Below the pieces are notes generated by a model. The model saw nothing but the letters and a program-made list of their open reading frames with translations. It had not been told where the DNA came from and did not search any database. The translations under genes and the position numbers were made by a program. 52,750 nucleotides of DNA from NCBI GenBank assembly GCA_900471485.1, contig UCEU01000017.1:1-52750 (forward strand), in the 5' to 3' direction. Each line of letters begins with the position of its first letter. Positions within the stretch are counted from its first letter, which is position 1. Shown piece by piece: positions 28,875 to 40,103 of the stretch. This stretch comes from Hyphomicrobiales bacterium. GTDB lineage: Bacteria > Pseudomonadota > Alphaproteobacteria > Rhizobiales > Rhizobiaceae.

Positions 28875-29685
28875 CTTCCTGATGTTCCTTGACGTCTGCG
28901 GGCGCCCGGCTTCCGCGCGGATATTGCCGCGAGAAACGGTCGAGGGAGGAGATCACGCCGCGCATCACACTGATTTCCTGCTCCGTGAAGGCGCGGCGGG
29001 AAAGGACTGCCCGGAGATTGTCGATCATTTTCGGCTTTTTCGCGGGCGGATGGAAATAATTGCGCGATTCCAGCGCTTCTTCCAACTGGTCGTAGAGTCC
29101 GTGCAATTGCTCTTTCGTCGATGGCGTCTGTTCCATCGCCTGGAAGGGAACGCTGCCGAGATCCTCCATGCCCGATTTCATCCACTCATAGGACATGAGC
29201 AGAACTGCCTGCGCGATATTGAGCGAGGCAAAGGCGGGATTGACCGGGAAGGTCACGATCTCGTCGGCCAGCGCCACCTCTTCGTTGGAGAGCCCCCAGC
29301 GCTCGCGCCCAAAGAGGATGCCGGTCCCCTCGCCCGCCGTAAACCGCGCACGCAACGTCTGCGCCGCCACCACGGGCGAACGCACCGGCTTGAAACCGTC
29401 GCGCTCGCGCGCCGTCGTCGCATAGACGAAGTTGAGATCCGATATCGCCTCTTCCAGCGTCTCGAACACCTTGGTGCCTTCGATCACATGGTCGGCCTTC
29501 GACGCTGCTGCCTGCGCCTTCTCGTTCGGCCATCCGTCGCGCGGATTGACGAGGCGCAGTTCGGAGAGACCGAAATTCGCCATGGCGCGCGCCACCATAC
29601 CGATATTCTCGCCCATTTGCGGTTCGACCAGAATGATGACGGGACCTTCCGTCAGAAGAAGACGCTCGCTGTTCGTGCCTGCCAT
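28855..29685 (-). CDS. trmJ: tRNA (cytidine/uridine-2'-O)-methyltransferase TrmJ
   Basis: SPOUT-family enzyme that methylates the ribose at tRNA position 32 using SAM. The 276-residue protein has the three family motifs: [26 protein letters not shown] and [15 protein letters not shown], the last forming the trefoil-knot SAM site. The C-terminal 110 residues match the TrmJ extension and end in an acidic tail. murI overlaps its end by 20 bases. Another SpoU methyltransferase is possible but less likely given the length. Confidence 0.88.
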   Translation of the reverse strand: MAGTNSERLLLTEGPVIILVEPQMGENIGMVARAMANFGLSELRLVNPRDGWPNEKAQAAASKADHVIEGTKVFETLEEAISDLNFVYATTARERDGFKPVRSPVVAAQTLRARFTAGEGTGILFGRERWGLSNEEVALADEIVTFPVNPAFASLNIAQAVLLMSYEWMKSGMEDLGSVPFQAMEQTPSTKEQLHGLYDQLEEALESRNYFHPPAKKPKMIDNLRAVLSRRAFTEQEISVMRGVISSLDRFSRQYPRGSRAPADVKEHQEDDSSDA

Positions 29686-29744
29686 GAAGTCAAAATCCTT
29701 TTGCTAGGCGCGGAAATAGCCAAGACAGGCTGAAACGGCAAGGC

Positions 29745-31757
29745 TTATGCGTCCGGGTACAAGCGATCGAGCGTCGAGCCGAGCATCTCCAGCCCGCGAC
29801 GCCAGCCGGTGCTTGTGTGCGGCGGGCGATGGCTTGCCGATGCCGGTCCATCGCGATCGACGAAGAAGCACTCCGACTTTCGGGTCGAGACGGCAGCGAG
29901 ACGGGAAAGGTTGGCCTCGATCAATTCGTGTGCATCGGCATTTCCCGCCGCCGGGTGGTTCTTCGCCATCATCCGCGCCCAATATGTGGCCGCCAGAAAG
30001 ATCGCCAGCGTCTGCCGGATCTGTCCCGGCCTGGTGACAACCGACCAGCTGGAGCCCAGCGGACGCGCCGCCGTGGCAAGGTCGCGGTAGGCCGCATCAA
30101 GCGTCTGCGATTTCAGGATCTGCACATTTCCAGGCTCTCCGGCCGCCGCCGCCTTCAACAGTGCCTCGAGCGCCGAATACCATTTCCCAAGCACCAGATC
30201 GAGAGCACCGCGGGTTCGTGCCGGAAAGACGACGAAGGCCACCAGCGTTCCAACGCCTGCTCCCAGCGCCGTCTCCTCGATGCGCAGCAAGAGCAGATCG
30301 AGCGTCAGCGAGCCGATCATGCCGTAGACCAGGCAGAGCGCGATCGAAACGAAGAAGGTCATCGTCGCGTAAGACGTCTGCAGGAAGTAGAAGGCGAGGA
30401 AGATCGTAGCCGTGGTGATCACCAGCGCCGGCGCCAGATGGTGGCTGAGCAGGGTTGCCAGCCCGAGGCCGATCCCGATCCCGAACAGCGTCCCGACCGA
30501 CCGCTGCAACGCCTTCATCGCCGTGTCGCCACGCGAATTGGTATTGGTGAAAACGAGAAACGACGCCAGCACCGCCCAGAACCAGCGCTCGCGAGACAGC
30601 GCCAGCCCGAGCGTCATCGCGATGGCGGTAGCGATAGTGATCTGCAACGCCGAGCGCATCAGCGGGTTGCTGAACGAAAAGTCAGGCCGCTGCGGCGCGC
30701 CGGTTGTCTCGGCAACGCTGGCGATCTCGGAAAAGCCCGTCCCGCGCCCCTTGCTGATGGTCTCGATAAGCTGCGCCTGCGTCTTGCCCAGCCGGATGAC
30801 CGCCTGCGCCGCCTCCGTACCGCCGCTCTCGTCCGATTTCACGGCCGAGCGCACGCCATGCCGCTCAATGACGCTGTGCACCAGTTCGAACGGTGGCAGG
30901 TTCTGCGAGCAGAGCATGATCGCCCCCTCGGCCGCCAGATGCGCATCGAACAGCCGGATCGCCAGCTCGCCCGCCGGTTCCGTGCCGGCGTCGAAAACGC
31001 CGCTCGGCGGCCGCGGAATGAAGCTTTCGGCCATCAGCACGACGTCCTTCAGCCGCTCCTCCAGCTGAGTGAGTTCCTGCCGGTCGGCCTCGGTCACACG
31101 GCCATCGGCTGCAAGCGCCGCGATCTTGAAGAGTATCTGATTGATCCGCCCGCTGACGCTTTCGAGCGACCGCAGCAAATCCCGCCGCCAATCGTCGGGC
31201 AACACAACAACGCGGGCGACATGCGCGATCAGCGAGGCGACGACCGGGCCGATCGCGACCAAGGGCAGCTGTGCGATCGGCGGCTGGAAATAGGCGCCGA
31301 GAAAATAGGACATGAAAGCGAACATGCCGATCGCGTGCCCTCGCGGCCCGACCACCCGCGCCGCGGCTGCCATGAATATCACCAACAGGAAAGCCGCGTC
31401 CGAGATCAGGCGATGCCCCTCGAGCGTCGCCGCGATGCCGACAACAGCAAGGCTCGCGACGCAGCCGAGCAGCCGCGTTAAAAGCTGCGGCATGCCGCCC
31501 TTGTCGCGCACCGCCACGCCACCCTCGATCGATAGCACGATGCCGAGACCATAAGACGCCATCGGTAGCGGCACGAGCAGCGCGTCGATCAGCATCAGCG
31601 CGCCAAAGGCAAGCACGACCGTCAGCGTCACCCGCGACGCCATCCGCAGGCGCGAGAGCGCCGGATCGTTGGCCAGCAGCCAGTCTCGGAAATCAAAACC
31701 TGATAGCAAGCAGTCGGGCCCCTGGAGCGAAAGAACTGTATCCCCTCGCTCGCTCAC
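29745..31757 (-). CDS. FUSC-family efflux protein (AaeB-like)
   Basis: A 670-residue inner-membrane protein. Two blocks of about five to six hydrophobic helices (about residues 40-190 and 370-520) are each followed by a cytoplasmic region, the FUSC/ArAE layout of aromatic-acid or fusaric-acid exporters. The start is GTG at 31757 without a strong ribosome-binding site. It was kept because FRDWLLANDPALSRLRMA before the first helix is family-conserved, which rules out the later ATG. No periplasmic adaptor gene of the AaeA kind is adjacent, so its partner would lie elsewhere. Confidence 0.85.
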   Translation of the reverse strand: MSERGDTVLSLQGPDCLLSGFDFRDWLLANDPALSRLRMASRVTLTVVLAFGALMLIDALLVPLPMASYGLGIVLSIEGGVAVRDKGGMPQLLTRLLGCVASLAVVGIAATLEGHRLISDAAFLLVIFMAAAARVVGPRGHAIGMFAFMSYFLGAYFQPPIAQLPLVAIGPVVASLIAHVARVVVLPDDWRRDLLRSLESVSGRINQILFKIAALAADGRVTEADRQELTQLEERLKDVVLMAESFIPRPPSGVFDAGTEPAGELAIRLFDAHLAAEGAIMLCSQNLPPFELVHSVIERHGVRSAVKSDESGGTEAAQAVIRLGKTQAQLIETISKGRGTGFSEIASVAETTGAPQRPDFSFSNPLMRSALQITIATAIAMTLGLALSRERWFWAVLASFLVFTNTNSRGDTAMKALQRSVGTLFGIGIGLGLATLLSHHLAPALVITTATIFLAFYFLQTSYATMTFFVSIALCLVYGMIGSLTLDLLLLRIEETALGAGVGTLVAFVVFPARTRGALDLVLGKWYSALEALLKAAAAGEPGNVQILKSQTLDAAYRDLATAARPLGSSWSVVTRPGQIRQTLAIFLAATYWARMMAKNHPAAGNADAHELIEANLSRLAAVSTRKSECFFVDRDGPASASHRPPHTSTGWRRGLEMLGSTLDRLYPDA

Positions 31758-31797
31758 ATATCGTTGCCGGCATCAAAAGCAAATCAAACCTGAGCGC

Positions 31798-32328
31798 TTA
31801 CTGGCCCTTGGCGATCTGCACCATCGTCGCCTTGAGCGAGTTTGCGGGCTGGCCCGGGTCGCCCACGGTGATCACGTCGTCGACCACGGGCTTGCCGCCT
31901 TCCTCGATGACCTCGAACTTGACGGTTGTCAGGCCATTCTTGTCCGTGCCGTCGTCCATGCAGGTCGATTTCTTGAACGTGACTACGACCTCGGTCGCGC
32001 CGTTGGCAGAAGGCTTGGGATCATAGGTCACGTCCTGCAGCGGGCATGCATCCTCGCCGTTGACGATCACGTCGTAGTCGAAGGGTGAAATCCCGTCTTC
32101 GTCGGCGGCCGGGTTCTGCACCGCCAACTGGTATTTCGAGACGAAGTCCTTGCTGTAGAGCGTCGCCAGCCGGCTCGGATCGAAGATGTCCTGCCACTCG
32201 GCATCCGCACCCGACCAGTTCTTGGTCGTGGCATCCATGATCTCCTTCACCGGCGCGGTGACATCGGCTCCGAATACGGGGGCGGAGAGGCCGGCAAGGG
32301 CCGCGAGAACGAGCGAAATCTTCTTCAT
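31798..32328 (-). CDS. conserved secreted protein
   Basis: A 176-residue protein with a Sec signal peptide (KKISLVLAALAGLSAPVFGA, cleaved near residue 21). The mature part, about 155 residues, has Cys pairs in EDACPLQDV and KKSTCMDDG that may form a disulfide, and an acidic, globular composition. The pattern (LATLYSKDFVSKYQLA, then a beta-rich half with VVDDV) recalls DUF3828-like periplasmic proteins, which I cannot confirm. The ATG at 32328 starts the signal peptide. It is divergent from icd. Confidence 0.7.
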   Translation of the reverse strand: MKKISLVLAALAGLSAPVFGADVTAPVKEIMDATTKNWSGADAEWQDIFDPSRLATLYSKDFVSKYQLAVQNPAADEDGISPFDYDVIVNGEDACPLQDVTYDPKPSANGATEVVVTFKKSTCMDDGTDKNGLTTVKFEVIEEGGKPVVDDVITVGDPGQPANSLKATMVQIAKGQ

Positions 32329-32424
32329 GACGAATAATCCGGGGCAAGGGTTTCGCGCGGAGACTAGCCATTTTCCGCCACTTGGCAATGGCGCAAAAAC
32401 ACACAAATCTGCCCTGCTTGCGGC

Positions 32425-32453
32425 TTTGCACTCCGGGCTCACAATGCTATAGC
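32425..32453 (+). promoter_or_regulatory. predicted icd promoter
   Basis: TTTGCA (32425-32430), a 17-base spacer and TATAGC (32448-32453) fit a housekeeping promoter. The start would lie near 32460, about 57 bases before the icd ATG. Confidence 0.45.
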
Positions 32454-32516
32454 CCACGGGATTTTATATCACCCACCCGGGACGCATGTCCCTCAAAAGC
32501 TTAACGAGGCAGATAC

Positions 32517-33728
32517 ATGAAGAAGATCAAGGTCGCCAACCCCGTCGCCGATCTCGACGGCGATGAAATGACGCGCATCATCTGGCAGCTTATCAAGGAC
32601 AAGCTGATCCATCCGTATCTCGACCTCGACATCGACTACTTCGACCTCTCCGTCGAAAACCGCGACGCCACCAACGACCAGGTCACCATCGACGCCGCCA
32701 ACGCCATCAAGAAGCACGGCGTCGGCATCAAGTGCGCGACGATCACGCCGGACGAAGACCGCGTCAAGGAATTCAACCTCAAGCAGATGTGGAAGAGCCC
32801 GAACGGCACGATCCGCAACATCCTCGGCGGCGTCATCTTCCGCGAGCCGATCATCTGCCAGAACGTTCCGCGCCTCGTTCCCGGCTGGACCAAGCCGATC
32901 GTCGTCGGCCGCCATGCCTTCGGCGACCAGTACCGCGCCACCGATTTCAAGTTCCCGGGCAAGGGCAAGCTGACCATCAAGTTCGTCGGTGAAGACGGCC
33001 AGGTCATCGAGAAGGAAGTGTTCGACGCTCCCGGCGCCGGCGTTGCCATGGCCATGTACAACCTCGACGAGTCGATCCGCGAATTCGCCCGCGCCTCGAT
33101 GATGTACGGCCTGATGCGCAAGTGGCCGGTCTACCTGTCGACCAAGAACACCATCCTCAAGGCCTATGACGGCCGCTTCAAGGACATCTTCCAGGAAGTC
33201 TACGAGGCTGAATTCCAGGATCAGTTCAAGGAAATCGGCATCACCTACGAGCACCGCCTGATCGACGACATGGTCGCATCCGCTCTGAAGTGGTCCGGCG
33301 GCTACGTCTGGGCGTGCAAGAACTACGACGGCGACGTCCAGTCCGACACGGTTGCCCAGGGCTTCGGCTCGCTCGGCCTGATGACCTCGGTTCTCCTCAC
33401 GCCAGATGGCAAGACCGTCGAAGCCGAAGCCGCCCACGGCACGGTGACGCGTCACTACCGCCAGCACCAGAAGGGCCAGGAAACCTCGACGAACTCGATC
33501 GCCTCGATCTTCGCCTGGACCCGTGGCCTCGCGCACCGCGCCAAGCTCGACGACAACGCCGAACTGGCGAAGTTCGCGGCCACCCTCGAAAAGGTCTGCG
33601 TCGACACCGTCGAAGCCGGCTTCATGACCAAGGACCTGGCGCTCCTCATCGGCCCGGATCAGCCCTGGCTCTCGACCACTGCTTTCCTCGACAAGATCGA
33701 CGAAAACCTGCAGAAGGCCATGGCGTAA
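32517..33728 (+). CDS. icd: NADP-dependent isocitrate dehydrogenase
   Basis: Citric-acid-cycle enzyme that turns isocitrate into 2-oxoglutarate and CO2 and produces NADPH. The 403-residue protein resembles the dimeric, eukaryote-like type: [31 protein letters not shown], and metal-binding Asp residues in [36 protein letters not shown] is the adenine-binding segment. GAGG precedes the ATG, and a strong terminator follows, so it is monocistronic. Confidence 0.97.
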   Translation: MKKIKVANPVADLDGDEMTRIIWQLIKDKLIHPYLDLDIDYFDLSVENRDATNDQVTIDAANAIKKHGVGIKCATITPDEDRVKEFNLKQMWKSPNGTIRNILGGVIFREPIICQNVPRLVPGWTKPIVVGRHAFGDQYRATDFKFPGKGKLTIKFVGEDGQVIEKEVFDAPGAGVAMAMYNLDESIREFARASMMYGLMRKWPVYLSTKNTILKAYDGRFKDIFQEVYEAEFQDQFKEIGITYEHRLIDDMVASALKWSGGYVWACKNYDGDVQSDTVAQGFGSLGLMTSVLLTPDGKTVEAEAAHGTVTRHYRQHQKGQETSTNSIASIFAWTRGLAHRAKLDDNAELAKFAATLEKVCVDTVEAGFMTKDLALLIGPDQPWLSTTAFLDKIDENLQKAMA

Positions 33729-33752
33729 GCCATCTGAAATATGCAAACGATG

Positions 33753-33780
33753 CGGCGGGGTTTTCCCCGCCGTTTTCGTT
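33753..33780 (+). terminator. icd intrinsic terminator
   Basis: CGGCGGGG-TTTT-CCCCGCCG, a perfect eight-base stem, followed by TTTTCGTTT, 25 bases past the icd stop. Confidence 0.9.
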
Positions 33781-33804
33781 TCGGGGACAGAGAAGGACCA
33801 ACCG

Positions 33805-34251
33805 ATGACCACGACGATCCGTCCGCTGCAGCCAAGCGACCGCGCGGCCTGGGAGCCGCTATGGGCCGGCTACCAGCGTTTCTACGAGGTCGTCATCCCC
33901 GCCGAGACGACCGATCTCACATGGGCCCGCTTTCATGACCTCGAGGAGGAAATGTACGCCTTCGGCGCGTTCGACGATGGCAATCGCCTCGTTGGCTTCG
34001 TGCATGCAATCTTCCACCGCTCCACATGGCTGCCGAAATGGACCTGCTACCTGCAGGACCTTTATGTCGACGACACGCAGCGTGGCCTTGGGACCGGTGC
34101 GGCCCTGATCGACGCCGTGGCCGATCTCGCCCGCGCCAACGGCGCCGGCCGCCTCTACTGGATGACGCACGAAACCAACGCCACCGCCCGCAAGCTCTAC
34201 GACCGCATCGCCGAGCGCTCGGGCTTCATCCAGTACCGCAAGCCGCTCTGA
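33805..34251 (+). CDS. GNAT-family N-acetyltransferase
   Basis: A 148-residue acetyl-CoA-dependent transferase. The CoA pyrophosphate-binding loop is seen in YVDDTQRGLGTGAALI (Q/R-x-x-G-x-G). The conserved C-terminal THETNATARKLYDRI with its acid/base Tyr is present too. AGAAGGA precedes the ATG. The substrate, an amine or a protein N-terminus, is not evident. A GST gene follows about 100 bases later on the same strand. Confidence 0.85.
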   Translation: MTTTIRPLQPSDRAAWEPLWAGYQRFYEVVIPAETTDLTWARFHDLEEEMYAFGAFDDGNRLVGFVHAIFHRSTWLPKWTCYLQDLYVDDTQRGLGTGAALIDAVADLARANGAGRLYWMTHETNATARKLYDRIAERSGFIQYRKPL

Positions 34252-34347
34252 TCGAGCATACTGCCGAAAACTGACATGCAATTCCTCTAGACGTTGCCTC
34301 ACGGCTGGCATGCGCCAGATACCCGATGGAAAAACGAGGAGGAAACC

Positions 34348-34977
34348 ATGGCAGACGAACTCGTCTTCTACACCAACCCGATGTCGCGCGGCCGCATCGC
34401 CCGCTGGATGCTCGAGGAAACCGGCGCACCCTACACGACCGAAATCCTCGGTTTCGAAAGCAGCATGAAGGCGCCCGCCTATCTCGCCATCAACCCGATG
34501 GGAAAGGTGCCGGCCATTCGCCACGGCCAGACCATCGTCACCGAAGGCGCTGCGATCTGCGCCTACCTGGCGGAGACCTTTCCGGAAGCCGGGCTGGCGC
34601 CGACGCCGGAGGAACGCGGCAGCTACTATCGCTGGATGTTCTTCGCAGCCGGCCCGCTGGAATCGGCCGCCACCAATCGCGCTCTCGGATTCCACACGCC
34701 GGCCGACAAGAGCCGGATGGCCGGATACGGCTGCTACGCCGACGTGATGGACACGCTGGAGAAAGCCGTCTCCGCCTCGCCCTACATCGCCGGCAACCGC
34801 TTTACCGCCGCCGATGTCTATGTCGGCTCGCACGTGGCCTGGGGCATGGGCTTCGGCACTTTCGAAAAGCGCCAGGCCTTCGCCGATTACGTCGCCCGCG
34901 TCACCGACCGCGCCGCCCATGCGAGGGCCAGCGCCATAGACGACGAAGCGGCGAGCGCCATGCAGAAGAGCGCGTGA
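34348..34977 (+). CDS. glutathione S-transferase family protein
   Basis: A 209-residue GST: a thioredoxin-like N-terminal domain (LVFYTNPMSRGRIARWML, then NPMGKVPAIRHG and TEGAAICAYL, which bind glutathione) and an all-alpha C-terminal domain from about residue 85. The catalytic residue is probably Ser or Tyr within TNPMSRG. GAGGAGG seven bases upstream fixes the ATG at 34348. Its stop is three bases from the stop of the convergent AraC-type gene, with no room for a separate terminator. Confidence 0.9.
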   Translation: MADELVFYTNPMSRGRIARWMLEETGAPYTTEILGFESSMKAPAYLAINPMGKVPAIRHGQTIVTEGAAICAYLAETFPEAGLAPTPEERGSYYRWMFFAAGPLESAATNRALGFHTPADKSRMAGYGCYADVMDTLEKAVSASPYIAGNRFTAADVYVGSHVAWGMGFGTFEKRQAFADYVARVTDRAAHARASAIDDEAASAMQKSA

Positions 34978-34980
34978 GGC

Positions 34981-35832
34981 TCAGATAAGCGGCATGTAGA
35001 TGTCCGTCAGGAGCTCCGTCGGCGGGACATCGCGCGGGTTGTTGAGGTAATCCTCGAACATCAACCCGTCGCGCAGCTGCCTGCCTGACGTCGGCAGCCA
35101 TTCCCCGTAGAGCCACCGATACGCCCTATACATATCGGCATAGGGCCCCTTGTGGCGCAGCACCGCATACTCGCCGCCGTCGAGCTGGAAAGGCTCGAGC
35201 GGCGCATCGGTCGCAACCTTTCCATCGACGGCGACACAGGCGATCGAGCGGAGCTTCTCGGCCGGCACGATGTCGGGATCATCGAAATAGACGCCGATCA
35301 TCCGCATGTCGGGTCGGGCCAATCCGCGCGCGTGGAGCGTGCCGAAAAGCACCTCGAAGGCCTTGCCAATCTCCATGTAGAGGCCGATATGGCGCACGCC
35401 GACAAGCGCGACCGGCTCCGTATTCCGTAAGGTAACGTCGAACATCGCCTTGGTCCTTCCGTTAGGTGAGGGTTGGAATTCCTGGTGGCTTCCCTCTTTC
35501 CGATAACGGGCCGGCGGCATGCCGTAGACCGATTTGAAAATGCGATTGAAAGACTGGAGGTTGGGATAGCCTGATCGCCTGGCAATCTCCCCGATACCGA
35601 GATCCGAGCGGACGATATCGCCCGCAGCGCGATGCAGCCTGAGCCGCTTGACGGTCGCCGCCAGCGTCTCGCCATGGATCGCGCGATAGATCCGGTGCCA
35701 GTGAAAGCTCGACATGCAGGCAATCTCGGCGAGCTTCTCCATATCGAGCTCCTCGTCGAGATGGTCATGGATATAAGCCGATACCCGTCTGAGGCGGTTT
35801 TCGTAGAGTGCCCATGGCGTGCTGCCGTTCAT
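34981..35832 (-). CDS. AraC-family regulator with GyrI-like effector domain
   Basis: A 283-residue regulator. The N-terminal 110 residues are a double helix-turn-helix of the AraC/XylS type (MEKLAEIACMSSFHWHRIYR, then GEIARRSGYPNLQSFNRIFK). Residues about 125-283 are a GyrI-like small-molecule-binding domain, as in Rob and related regulators of drug or stress responses. GAGG precedes the ATG. The convergent GST gene is a possible target, by inference. Confidence 0.9.
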   Translation of the reverse strand: MNGSTPWALYENRLRRVSAYIHDHLDEELDMEKLAEIACMSSFHWHRIYRAIHGETLAATVKRLRLHRAAGDIVRSDLGIGEIARRSGYPNLQSFNRIFKSVYGMPPARYRKEGSHQEFQPSPNGRTKAMFDVTLRNTEPVALVGVRHIGLYMEIGKAFEVLFGTLHARGLARPDMRMIGVYFDDPDIVPAEKLRSIACVAVDGKVATDAPLEPFQLDGGEYAVLRHKGPYADMYRAYRWLYGEWLPTSGRQLRDGLMFEDYLNNPRDVPPTELLTDIYMPLI

Positions 35833-35915
35833 GTCGAAACCTCATGCCAATTGATCGGCCTGAAGAAACCATAGCCCGATTTGACAAATCCTGCTGACTT
35901 GGCGGCAAGGCAAAG

Positions 35916-35945
35916 AAAAAGGCGGGCGCCCGGAGCACCCGCCTT
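35916..35945 (-). terminator. alaS intrinsic terminator
   Basis: On the minus strand AAGGCGGG-TGC pairs with GC-G-CCCGCCTT around a short GC loop, followed by TTTTTC. It lies 26 bases past the alaS stop. Confidence 0.85.
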
Positions 35946-35970
35946 CGCAATTCAAGCGACAAGCAGCCGA

Positions 35971-38631
35971 TCAGGCGGCAAGTGCCGCCGCCACGGCTTC
36001 GAGCGCCTCGTCGGCCTTCGATCCATCGGGACCGCCGGCCTGCGCCATGTCGGGACGGCCGCCGCCGCCCTTGCCGCCGAGAGCGGCGGAGGCGATGCGC
36101 ACCAGATCGACCGCGCTGAAGCGGCCGACGAGATCAGCGGTGACCGCGACAACGGCGCTGGCCTTGCCGTCTTCGGAAACCCCGATCAACGTCACCACGC
36201 CGGAACCGAGGCTGGCCTTGCCGTCGTCGGCGAGGCCCTTCAGATCCTTCGGATCGACGCCGGAGATGGCCTTGCCCAGGAACTTGACGCCGCCGATCTC
36301 GCGCACCGCCTCTTCCGAGCCGCCCTGCCCGCCGCCCATGGCGAGCTTGCGCTTGGCGTCCGCCAGTTCCTTCTCGAGCTTGCGGCGCTCGTCCATCAGC
36401 GCTTCGACGCGCGTCAAGACCTCGGCCGGCTGCACCTTGAGCGAGGTCGCGAGCGCCTTCACGCGCTCGTCCTGCTCGGCGAGATAGGCACGCGCCGCTT
36501 CACCGGTGACCGCTTCCAGACGGCGAACGCCGGAGCTGACGGCGCTGTCGCCGAGAATGCGCACGAGGCCGATGTCACCGGTCGCAGACACATGCGTGCC
36601 GCCGCAAAGTTCGATCGAGTAAGGCTTGCCGGTTTTCGCTCCATGCAGCCCCTGGCCCATGGAAACGACGCGGACTTCGTCGCCATATTTTTCACCGAAC
36701 AGCGCCATCGCGCCTTCGGCGCGGGCGTCGTCGACGCTCATCAGGCGGGTCGTGACCGGCGAATTCTGCAGAATGATCTCGTTGGCCATGTCCTCGACCA
36801 CCTTGAGCTCTTCCGCCGTCATCGGCTTCGGATGCGAGACGTCGAAGCGCAGGCGATCCGGCGTGACCAGCGAGCCCTTCTGGGCAACATGGGTGCCGAG
36901 CACTTCGCGCAGCGCCTCATGCAGCAGGTGGGTCGCCGAGTGGTTGGCGCGGATATGCGAACGGCGGGCGTGGTCGACGGTCAATGCCACGGCATCGCCG
37001 GCCTTGAGCGTACCTTCGACGACGGTGCCGGTGTGGACGAACAGGCCCTCACCGCGCTTTTGCGTATCCGTGATCTCGATCTTGGCGTTGTCGGACGAAA
37101 TCACGCCGGCATCGCCCATCTGGCCGCCGGACTCGCCATAGAACGGCGTCTGGTTGACGACGATCTGCACCTTGTCGCCGCTTACGGCTTCGCCGACGGC
37201 CGCACCGTCCTTGACGATCGCCTGGACGACGCCCTCGGCGGTCTCGGTGTCATAGCCGAGGAATTCGGTGGCGCCGTGCTTGTCGCGGAGCTCGAACCAG
37301 ATCGTCTCGGTCGCCTTGTCGCCGGAGCCTGCCCAATGCGAGCGGGCTTCGGCCTTCTGGCGCTCCATGGCATCGGTGAAGCCGGCGAGATCGACGTTGA
37401 TTTCACGGGCGCGCAGCGCGTCCTGCGTCAGGTCGAGCGGGAATCCGTAGGTGTCGTAGAGCTTGAAGGCAGTCTCGCCGTCGAGCATGTCGCCCTTGCC
37501 GAGTGTCGTCGTGGCGTCCGAAAGCAACGAAAGACCGCGCTTCAGCGTCGTGCGGAACTTGGTCTCCTCGAGCTTCAGCGTCTCGGTGATCAGCGCCTCG
37601 GCGCGCACCAGCTCCGGATAGGCGCGGCCCATCTGCTGGATCAGGGCCGGGAGCAGCTTCCACATCAGCGGCTCGCGGGCGCCGAGCAGTTCGGCATGGC
37701 GCATGGCGCGGCGCATGATGCGGCGAAGAACATAGCCGCGGCCTTCGGCGGACGGCAGCACGCCATCGGCAATCAGGAAGGCGGACGAACGCAGGTGATC
37801 GGCGATGACCCGGTGGCTGGCACGCTGCTCACCCTCGGCCTTGACGCCGGTCGCTTCTTCCGAAGCGGCGATCAGCGCGCGGAACAGGTCGATGTCGTAG
37901 TTGTCGTGCTGGCCCTGCAGAACGGCTGCGACGCGCTCCAGCCCCATGCCGGTATCGATCGACGGACGCGGCAGGTCGACGCGCTCTTCCTTCGTCAGCT
38001 GCTCGTACTGCATGAAGACGAGGTTCCAGATCTCGATGAAACGGTCGCCATCCTCTTCCGGCGAGCCGGGAGGGCCGCCCCAGATGTGATCGCCGTGGTC
38101 GTAGAAAATTTCCGAACAGGGTCCGCAGGGACCGGTATCGCCCATCGCCCAGAAATTGTCGCTGGTCGCGATACGGATGATCCTGTCGTCGGAAAGGCCG
38201 GCGATCTTCTTCCAGAGGTTAAAGGCCTCGTCGTCGGTGTGATAGACGGTGACAAGCAGGCGCTTGGCGTCGAGGCCGAATTCCTTGGTGATCAGCGTCC
38301 AGGCATGCTCGATCGCCTGCGCCTTGAAGTAATCGCCGAAGGAGAAATTGCCGAGCATTTCGAAGAAGGTGTGATGGCGCGCGGTATAGCCGACATTGTC
38401 GAGATCGTTATGCTTGCCACCGGCGCGCACGCACTTCTGCGCGGTCGATGCCGTCTTGTAGGGACGCTGCTCGAGACCGGTAAAGACGTTCTTGAACTGC
38501 ACCATGCCGGCATTGGTGAACATCAACGTCGGGTCGTTGCGCGGCACAAGCGGGCTCGATGGTACGATCTCGTGGCCGTTCTTCTTGAAGTAGTCGAGGA
38601 AGGTCGACCGGATTTCGTTCACACCGCTCAT
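35971..38631 (-). CDS. alaS: alanyl-tRNA synthetase
   Basis: Charges tRNA-Ala and edits mischarged Ser/Gly. The 886-residue protein has the class II catalytic domain at the N-terminus ([36 protein letters not shown]). The editing domain has Zn ligands in [10 protein letters not shown] (preceded by His) and [11 protein letters not shown], and the C-Ala domain ends the protein. Length equals the standard enzyme. The ATG at 38631 starts [14 protein letters not shown]. It shares a direction with recA upstream, but a strong terminator separates them. Confidence 0.97.
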   Translation of the reverse strand: MSGVNEIRSTFLDYFKKNGHEIVPSSPLVPRNDPTLMFTNAGMVQFKNVFTGLEQRPYKTASTAQKCVRAGGKHNDLDNVGYTARHHTFFEMLGNFSFGDYFKAQAIEHAWTLITKEFGLDAKRLLVTVYHTDDEAFNLWKKIAGLSDDRIIRIATSDNFWAMGDTGPCGPCSEIFYDHGDHIWGGPPGSPEEDGDRFIEIWNLVFMQYEQLTKEERVDLPRPSIDTGMGLERVAAVLQGQHDNYDIDLFRALIAASEEATGVKAEGEQRASHRVIADHLRSSAFLIADGVLPSAEGRGYVLRRIMRRAMRHAELLGAREPLMWKLLPALIQQMGRAYPELVRAEALITETLKLEETKFRTTLKRGLSLLSDATTTLGKGDMLDGETAFKLYDTYGFPLDLTQDALRAREINVDLAGFTDAMERQKAEARSHWAGSGDKATETIWFELRDKHGATEFLGYDTETAEGVVQAIVKDGAAVGEAVSGDKVQIVVNQTPFYGESGGQMGDAGVISSDNAKIEITDTQKRGEGLFVHTGTVVEGTLKAGDAVALTVDHARRSHIRANHSATHLLHEALREVLGTHVAQKGSLVTPDRLRFDVSHPKPMTAEELKVVEDMANEIILQNSPVTTRLMSVDDARAEGAMALFGEKYGDEVRVVSMGQGLHGAKTGKPYSIELCGGTHVSATGDIGLVRILGDSAVSSGVRRLEAVTGEAARAYLAEQDERVKALATSLKVQPAEVLTRVEALMDERRKLEKELADAKRKLAMGGGQGGSEEAVREIGGVKFLGKAISGVDPKDLKGLADDGKASLGSGVVTLIGVSEDGKASAVVAVTADLVGRFSAVDLVRIASAALGGKGGGGRPDMAQAGGPDGSKADEALEAVAAALAA

Positions 38632-38723
38632 GCTATGCCCTTCAATGCTGCCGTAAGGCAGGTCAGATCTTAAAATTCAGTGGCTTTTATCGCTCGCGTT
38701 AACCACTGTCCAGCAGACAAACA

Positions 38724-38761
38724 AAACCGGCCGCATTCTGCTCAGAGAATGCGGCCGGTTT
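38724..38761 (-). terminator. recA intrinsic terminator
   Basis: AAACCGGCCGCATTCT and AGAATGCGGCCGGTTT make a perfect 16-base stem with a six-base loop; the minus-strand continuation is TTGTTTG. It lies 25 bases past the recA stop. Confidence 0.92.
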
Positions 38762-38786
38762 GAGCGATTTAGCGGGGGATTAAGGC

Positions 38787-39863
<1,077 letters not shown>

Positions 39864-39919
39864 TCGATCCACCTTTAGGTTATTGAAGCCGCTCAAGCAA
39901 TGTCGCCGCCGATGCCGAT

Positions 39920-39948
39920 TTTGTACCGCATTTGTTCTCATTACGCAA
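39920..39948 (-). promoter_or_regulatory. recA promoter with LexA/SOS operator
   Basis: On the minus strand TTGCGT, a 17-base spacer and TACAAA form the promoter. The operator TTG-N11-CAA (39932-39948), the form defined for Rhizobium etli recA, begins in the -35 box and covers the spacer. The same stretch reads GAAC-N7-GTAC, close to the alphaproteobacterial GAAC-N7-GAAC repeat. LexA bound here would block polymerase. The site is about 70-85 bases upstream of the start codon. Confidence 0.8.
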
Positions 39949-40103
39949 GTGCCGCGCAAATATCTGAAAGAAAAAGGTAAAACGACCAGTGTTCTACATT
40001 TGTTTTATCGATGGAAAGCAAGAGCTTGGGCATAATGCCCACAGCGCGGGCGCGATGATTTCCGAAAGACGATTCGTCTTTCTCGCGCCTTCGGAGCATT
40101 GAA

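Noticed and set aside
32493..33812. 439-codon open frame opposite icd
   Set aside because: Antisense shadow of a complete icd gene; acidic, low-complexity translation and no ribosome-binding site.
35881..38673. 930-codon open frame on the plus strand opposite alaS
   Set aside because: It mirrors alaS exactly; high-GC codon use leaves the antisense frame open. It has no family sequence, and alaS is complete on the other strand.
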